From Duganella callida (GTDB lineage: Bacteria > Pseudomonadota > Gammaproteobacteria > Burkholderiales > Burkholderiaceae_D): DNA of 64,000 bases. A program made the position numbers and the translations under genes. Location of the stretch: NCBI RefSeq assembly GCF_004614165.1, contig NZ_SPVG01000129.1, positions 1-64,000 on the forward strand. The letters are read 5' to 3'. The notes under the pieces are model-generated. The model was not told where the DNA came from, made no database searches, and was given only the letters and a program-made list of their open reading frames with translations. The stretch's first letter is position 1. Every line of letters starts with the position of its first letter. This document shows positions 61,329-64,000 of the stretch, piece after piece.

Positions 61329-61781
61329 CTACATTCGGGTGGCTTCCTGCCCGGCCGGCACGGGCGCGGAAATCTCGCGCAAGGTCTGGGCGGTTTCGCG
61401 GTCGTCGGCGTCGGACTGGGTCAGGTCGGCGATGGCGACGATGCCGATCAGGGTGTGGGCGTCGCGCGAGACCACCGGGATGCGACGCACCTGCGCCACG
61501 CGCATGTCGTCCATCACCTCGTCCAGGGTCTGGTCTTCGTAGCACTGGCAGATGTCCGCGCTCATCACGGCGGTGACCAGCGTATCTTCCGGTCCGCGTC
61601 CTTCGGCGGTGGCGCGGATGGTGATGTCGCGGTCGGTGATCATGCCGATCACGCGGCCGTTTTCAGTTACCGGCAGGGCGCCGATGTCGAGGTCTTTCAT
61701 CAGTTCCGCCGCCCTGCGGATGTTGTCGTCGCTGGTGACGTTGACCGCGTCCCGGCTCATCACTTCTGCGATGGTCTTCAT
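61329..61781 (-). CDS. CBS-domain pair protein
   Basis: A 150-residue protein made of two CBS domains: TIAEVMSRDAVNVTSDDNIRRAAELM...GMITDRDITIR (about 1-62) and TAVMSADICQCYEDQTLDEVMDDM...VVSRD...GIVAIADL (about 70-125). Such Bateman modules bind adenosyl ligands. There is no catalytic domain. GGAGGAGACAGCC lies before ATG 61781, a strong Shine-Dalgarno. Confidence 0.9.
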   Translation of the reverse strand: MKTIAEVMSRDAVNVTSDDNIRRAAELMKDLDIGALPVTENGRVIGMITDRDITIRATAEGRGPEDTLVTAVMSADICQCYEDQTLDEVMDDMRVAQVRRIPVVSRDAHTLIGIVAIADLTQSDADDRETAQTLREISAPVPAGQEATRM

Positions 61782-61859
61782 GGCTGTCTCCTCCTGTTGA
61801 GCTGCACCGAAATGGCGCCGCATTCAGCCTTAGGTGGGACAGGGACGGCAAACTTCAAG

Positions 61860-64000
61860 CTACTTTTTCAAGCCCTCCTGCAGCATCGCCAGCATTTCCG
61901 AGGCCGACATGCGGCCGCTGACGTCGCTGCCCTCGAGCAGGCTGTCGGCCAGGTCGCGCTTGTGCTGGTGCAGGTCGACGATGCCTTCCTCGATGGTGTG
62001 GCGCGCCACCAGACGGTAGATGGTCACCGGCCGCAGTTGTCCCATGCGGTGCGCGCGGTCCGAGGCCTGGTCTTCCACCGCCGGGTTCCACCATGGGTCC
62101 ATGTGGATCACGTAGTCGGCCGCCGTCAGGTTGATGCCGACTCCGCCGGCCTTGAGGCTGATGAGGAAGACGTCGCCCGCGCCGGCCTGGAAGGCATCCA
62201 CGCGCTTCTTGCGGTCGGCCATGGAGGTGGAGCCGTCGAGGTACTGGTAGCTGATCTCCTGCGCATCGAGGTGCGCACGGATCAGCGCCAGGTGATCGAC
62301 GAACTGGCTGAACACCAGCACCTTGTGCTTGTTGTCGAGCAGGTTCGCCAGCAGCTCGGCAAAGGCGGCCAGCTTGCTGCTCTCCAGTTGCAGCTCCGGC
62401 GCGATCAGGTTCGGATTGCAGCAGACCCGGCGCAGCTTCATGATCTCGGCCAGGATCTGGATCGACTTCTTCTCCGCCGGGCCTTCGGCCTTTTCCAGGT
62501 TTTCCAGCGCGGCGCGGCGCAGCGATTCGTACAGCGCCTTCTCGTCGGCCGACAAGTCGACTTCCAGCGTGATCTCGGTGCGCGATGGCAGCTCGGTCAG
62601 CACCTGCGACTTGGTGCGGCGCAGGATGAACGGCTGTATCAGGCGGCGCAGGCGCTGGCGCGCACCGAGTTCGGCGCGGTGGTTCTGCGCCTTCTCGATC
62701 GGCGCGGCGAAGCGCAGGTTGAACTGCTCGATGGTGCCCAGCAGGCCGGGATTGATGAAGCGGAACAGGTTCCACAGCTCGCCCAGATGGTTTTCCAGCG
62801 GCGTGCCGGTGACGGCCATGCGGAACTGGCCGTTCAATGCCATCACCGCGGCCGAGCGCTTGGTGGCGGCGTTCTTGATCGCCTGCGCCTCATCCAGCAC
62901 GATGGTGTTCCACGGTACCTTGGCGAACAGCTCCGACTCCAGTTGCAGCAGGCCGTAGCTGACCACCACCACGTCGTAGGCATGCAGGTTGGCCAGCATC
63001 CCGGCGCGATCGCCGCTACCGAACAGCTGCACGTTGAGTGTCGGCGCGAAGCGCGCCGCCTCGCTCATCCAGTTCATGCACACCGAGGTCGGCGCGATCA
63101 CCAGCGACGGGCCTTGCGGCGCGCGCGCCAGCACGACGGCCAGTGCCTGCAGGGTTTTGCCGAGGCCCATGTCGTCGGCCAGACAGGCGCCCACACCCCA
63201 GTGCGCGAGTCGCGACAGCCAGTTGTAGCCTTCGACCTGGTAGTCGCGCAGCTCGGCCTGCAGCGTCGACGGCAATTCGGGCGCGAACGCGGCCTGCTCC
63301 CGCATGCGCGCCAGATGTTCCTTCCACAGCTTGTCCGACTTCAGGCCGCCGATGTCGCTGGCCAGTTCCTCCAGCGCGAACGACGCCAGCGGATGCAGGC
63401 GCACGCCGTCGGCGGTTAATTCACCGTAGGCCTGCACTTCCTGCAGGCGACGGTAGAGTTCCTCGGTCAGCGCCATGTAGCGGTTCTCGCCCAGCTCGAC
63501 GAAGCGGCCGTGGCTCTTTTCCATCATCTGCAGCAGCGTGCGCAGGTCGATGATCTTGCCTTCCTCGACCTGCAGTTCGCCGCTGGCGGCAAACCAGTCC
63601 TTGTTGCTCTTGATGGCCAGGCGCAGCTGCTTGGTTTCCACCTTGCTGGTGACACGGAAGCTTTCGCCTTCCGGCCAGGCGATGACGAGGCTGGCCGGGT
63701 CCAGCGCTTGCAGTTCCACCAGCAACTGCAGGCACAGCGCCGGTTGGCCCAGCAGCCATTCGCCGTGTTCCTGTTCGGCCGATTGCAGTACTTCGCATTT
63801 GGCGATCAGATCGCGCTCGGCGTCGCGTTCGTCGATCAATTTGCGACGTGCCTGCACCGGCTTGCCGCCGATCTCGGCGATCACGCTGTCGGCGCCGTCG
63901 CCGGGCTTGTAGTAGGCGCCGTTGACCAGCGGGCGCACCAGGATCTGCATCTTCAGGCCGTGCTGGTAGGGCAGCAGGTGGATATGCAGGCGCATGTCCG
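61860..64000 (-). CDS. SNF2 family helicase, partial (5' end beyond the window)
   Basis: At least 712 residues, open to the window edge on its N-terminal side. Helicase motifs: DDMGLGKT (I), APTSVCMNW (Ia), DEAQ (II), [14 protein letters not shown] (III), LKAGGVGINLTAADYVI (V) and QASDRAHRMGQ (VI). The visible upstream part is a family-specific extension. ATG at 63995 is an internal Met rather than a secure start. It differs from the SNF2 protein at 29480, which has DESH instead of DEAQ. Confidence 0.9.
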   Translation of the reverse strand, partial: DMRLHIHLLPYQHGLKMQILVRPLVNGAYYKPGDGADSVIAEIGGKPVQARRKLIDERDAERDLIAKCEVLQSAEQEHGEWLLGQPALCLQLLVELQALDPASLVIAWPEGESFRVTSKVETKQLRLAIKSNKDWFAASGELQVEEGKIIDLRTLLQMMEKSHGRFVELGENRYMALTEELYRRLQEVQAYGELTADGVRLHPLASFALEELASDIGGLKSDKLWKEHLARMREQAAFAPELPSTLQAELRDYQVEGYNWLSRLAHWGVGACLADDMGLGKTLQALAVVLARAPQGPSLVIAPTSVCMNWMSEAARFAPTLNVQLFGSGDRAGMLANLHAYDVVVVSYGLLQLESELFAKVPWNTIVLDEAQAIKNAATKRSAAVMALNGQFRMAVTGTPLENHLGELWNLFRFINPGLLGTIEQFNLRFAAPIEKAQNHRAELGARQRLRRLIQPFILRRTKSQVLTELPSRTEITLEVDLSADEKALYESLRRAALENLEKAEGPAEKKSIQILAEIMKLRRVCCNPNLIAPELQLESSKLAAFAELLANLLDNKHKVLVFSQFVDHLALIRAHLDAQEISYQYLDGSTSMADRKKRVDAFQAGAGDVFLISLKAGGVGINLTAADYVIHMDPWWNPAVEDQASDRAHRMGQLRPVTIYRLVARHTIEEGIVDLHQHKRDLADSLLEGSDVSGRMSASEMLAMLQEGLKK

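Overview
The window is high-GC, gene-dense bacterial chromosome. Gene content and order (gltB-gltD, then mlaFEDACB, ibaG, murA, the his operon, hinT and tatABC, plus a liuR-ivd-aceK cluster) point to a betaproteobacterium of the Burkholderiales, most likely Oxalobacteraceae (Massilia, Duganella or Janthinobacterium type). That assignment is inferred from gene order and protein character, not from a database search. No rRNA, tRNA, CRISPR array or prophage was seen.

Layout. 1-10.7 kb is a cell-wall recycling and beta-lactam response island: ychJ (minus), then a GntR/HutC regulator, murQ, an AmpG-like permease, a DigH-like lipoprotein glycosidase, a BadF-type amino-sugar kinase, an AmiD-like amidase and a VanX-type D-Ala-D-Ala dipeptidase (all plus). 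Converging on these is a minus-strand operon of a BlaR1-like M56 protease/class D sensor fusion and a class C beta-lactamase. 10.8-14.5 kb (minus) holds an aldo/keto reductase, PBP4 (dacB) and a fused SpmA-SpmB protein. 14.6-18.3 kb (plus) holds a YihY/BrkB membrane protein and an arsR-arsC-arsB-flavin reductase operon. 18.3-24.8 kb (minus) is a LiuR-controlled catabolic operon: liuR, ivd, aceK, thiolase, SDR, acyl-CoA dehydrogenase. 25-29.3 kb holds an XRE regulator, a small unknown protein, ubiX, grxD and tex. 29.5-34.5 kb holds an SNF2 helicase followed by a PAS histidine kinase and an OmpR-type response regulator. 34.5-35.4 kb is a RAYT transposase unit with REP-like ends. 35.5-41.7 kb is gltBD. 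42-49.3 kb is the mla lipid-transport operon, an ABC-2 exporter, ibaG and murA. 49.3-58.9 kb is the his operon with an embedded orphan DNA methyltransferase, then hinT and tatABC. 58.9-64 kb (minus) holds a DUF1640-like protein, a DUF885 metallopeptidase-like protein, a CBS protein and a second SNF2 helicase that runs off the window end.

How the genes work together. The first region can import anhydro-muropeptides (AmpG), cut them (AmiD, DdpX, DigH), phosphorylate and convert MurNAc to GlcNAc-6-P (BadF kinase, MurQ), and next to this sense beta-lactams and secrete AmpC. Four hairpin repeats of two arm families, plus the terminal repeats of the RAYT unit, lie between genes. One of them supplies the last nine codons and the stop of liuR.

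Most noteworthy items: the BlaR1-type sensor with Asn in place of the active-site Lys and no blaI nearby; the DNA methyltransferase inside the his operon; the spmAB fusion next to dacB in a presumed non-sporulating organism; and mosaic REPIN-like elements that share a spacer but have different arms.
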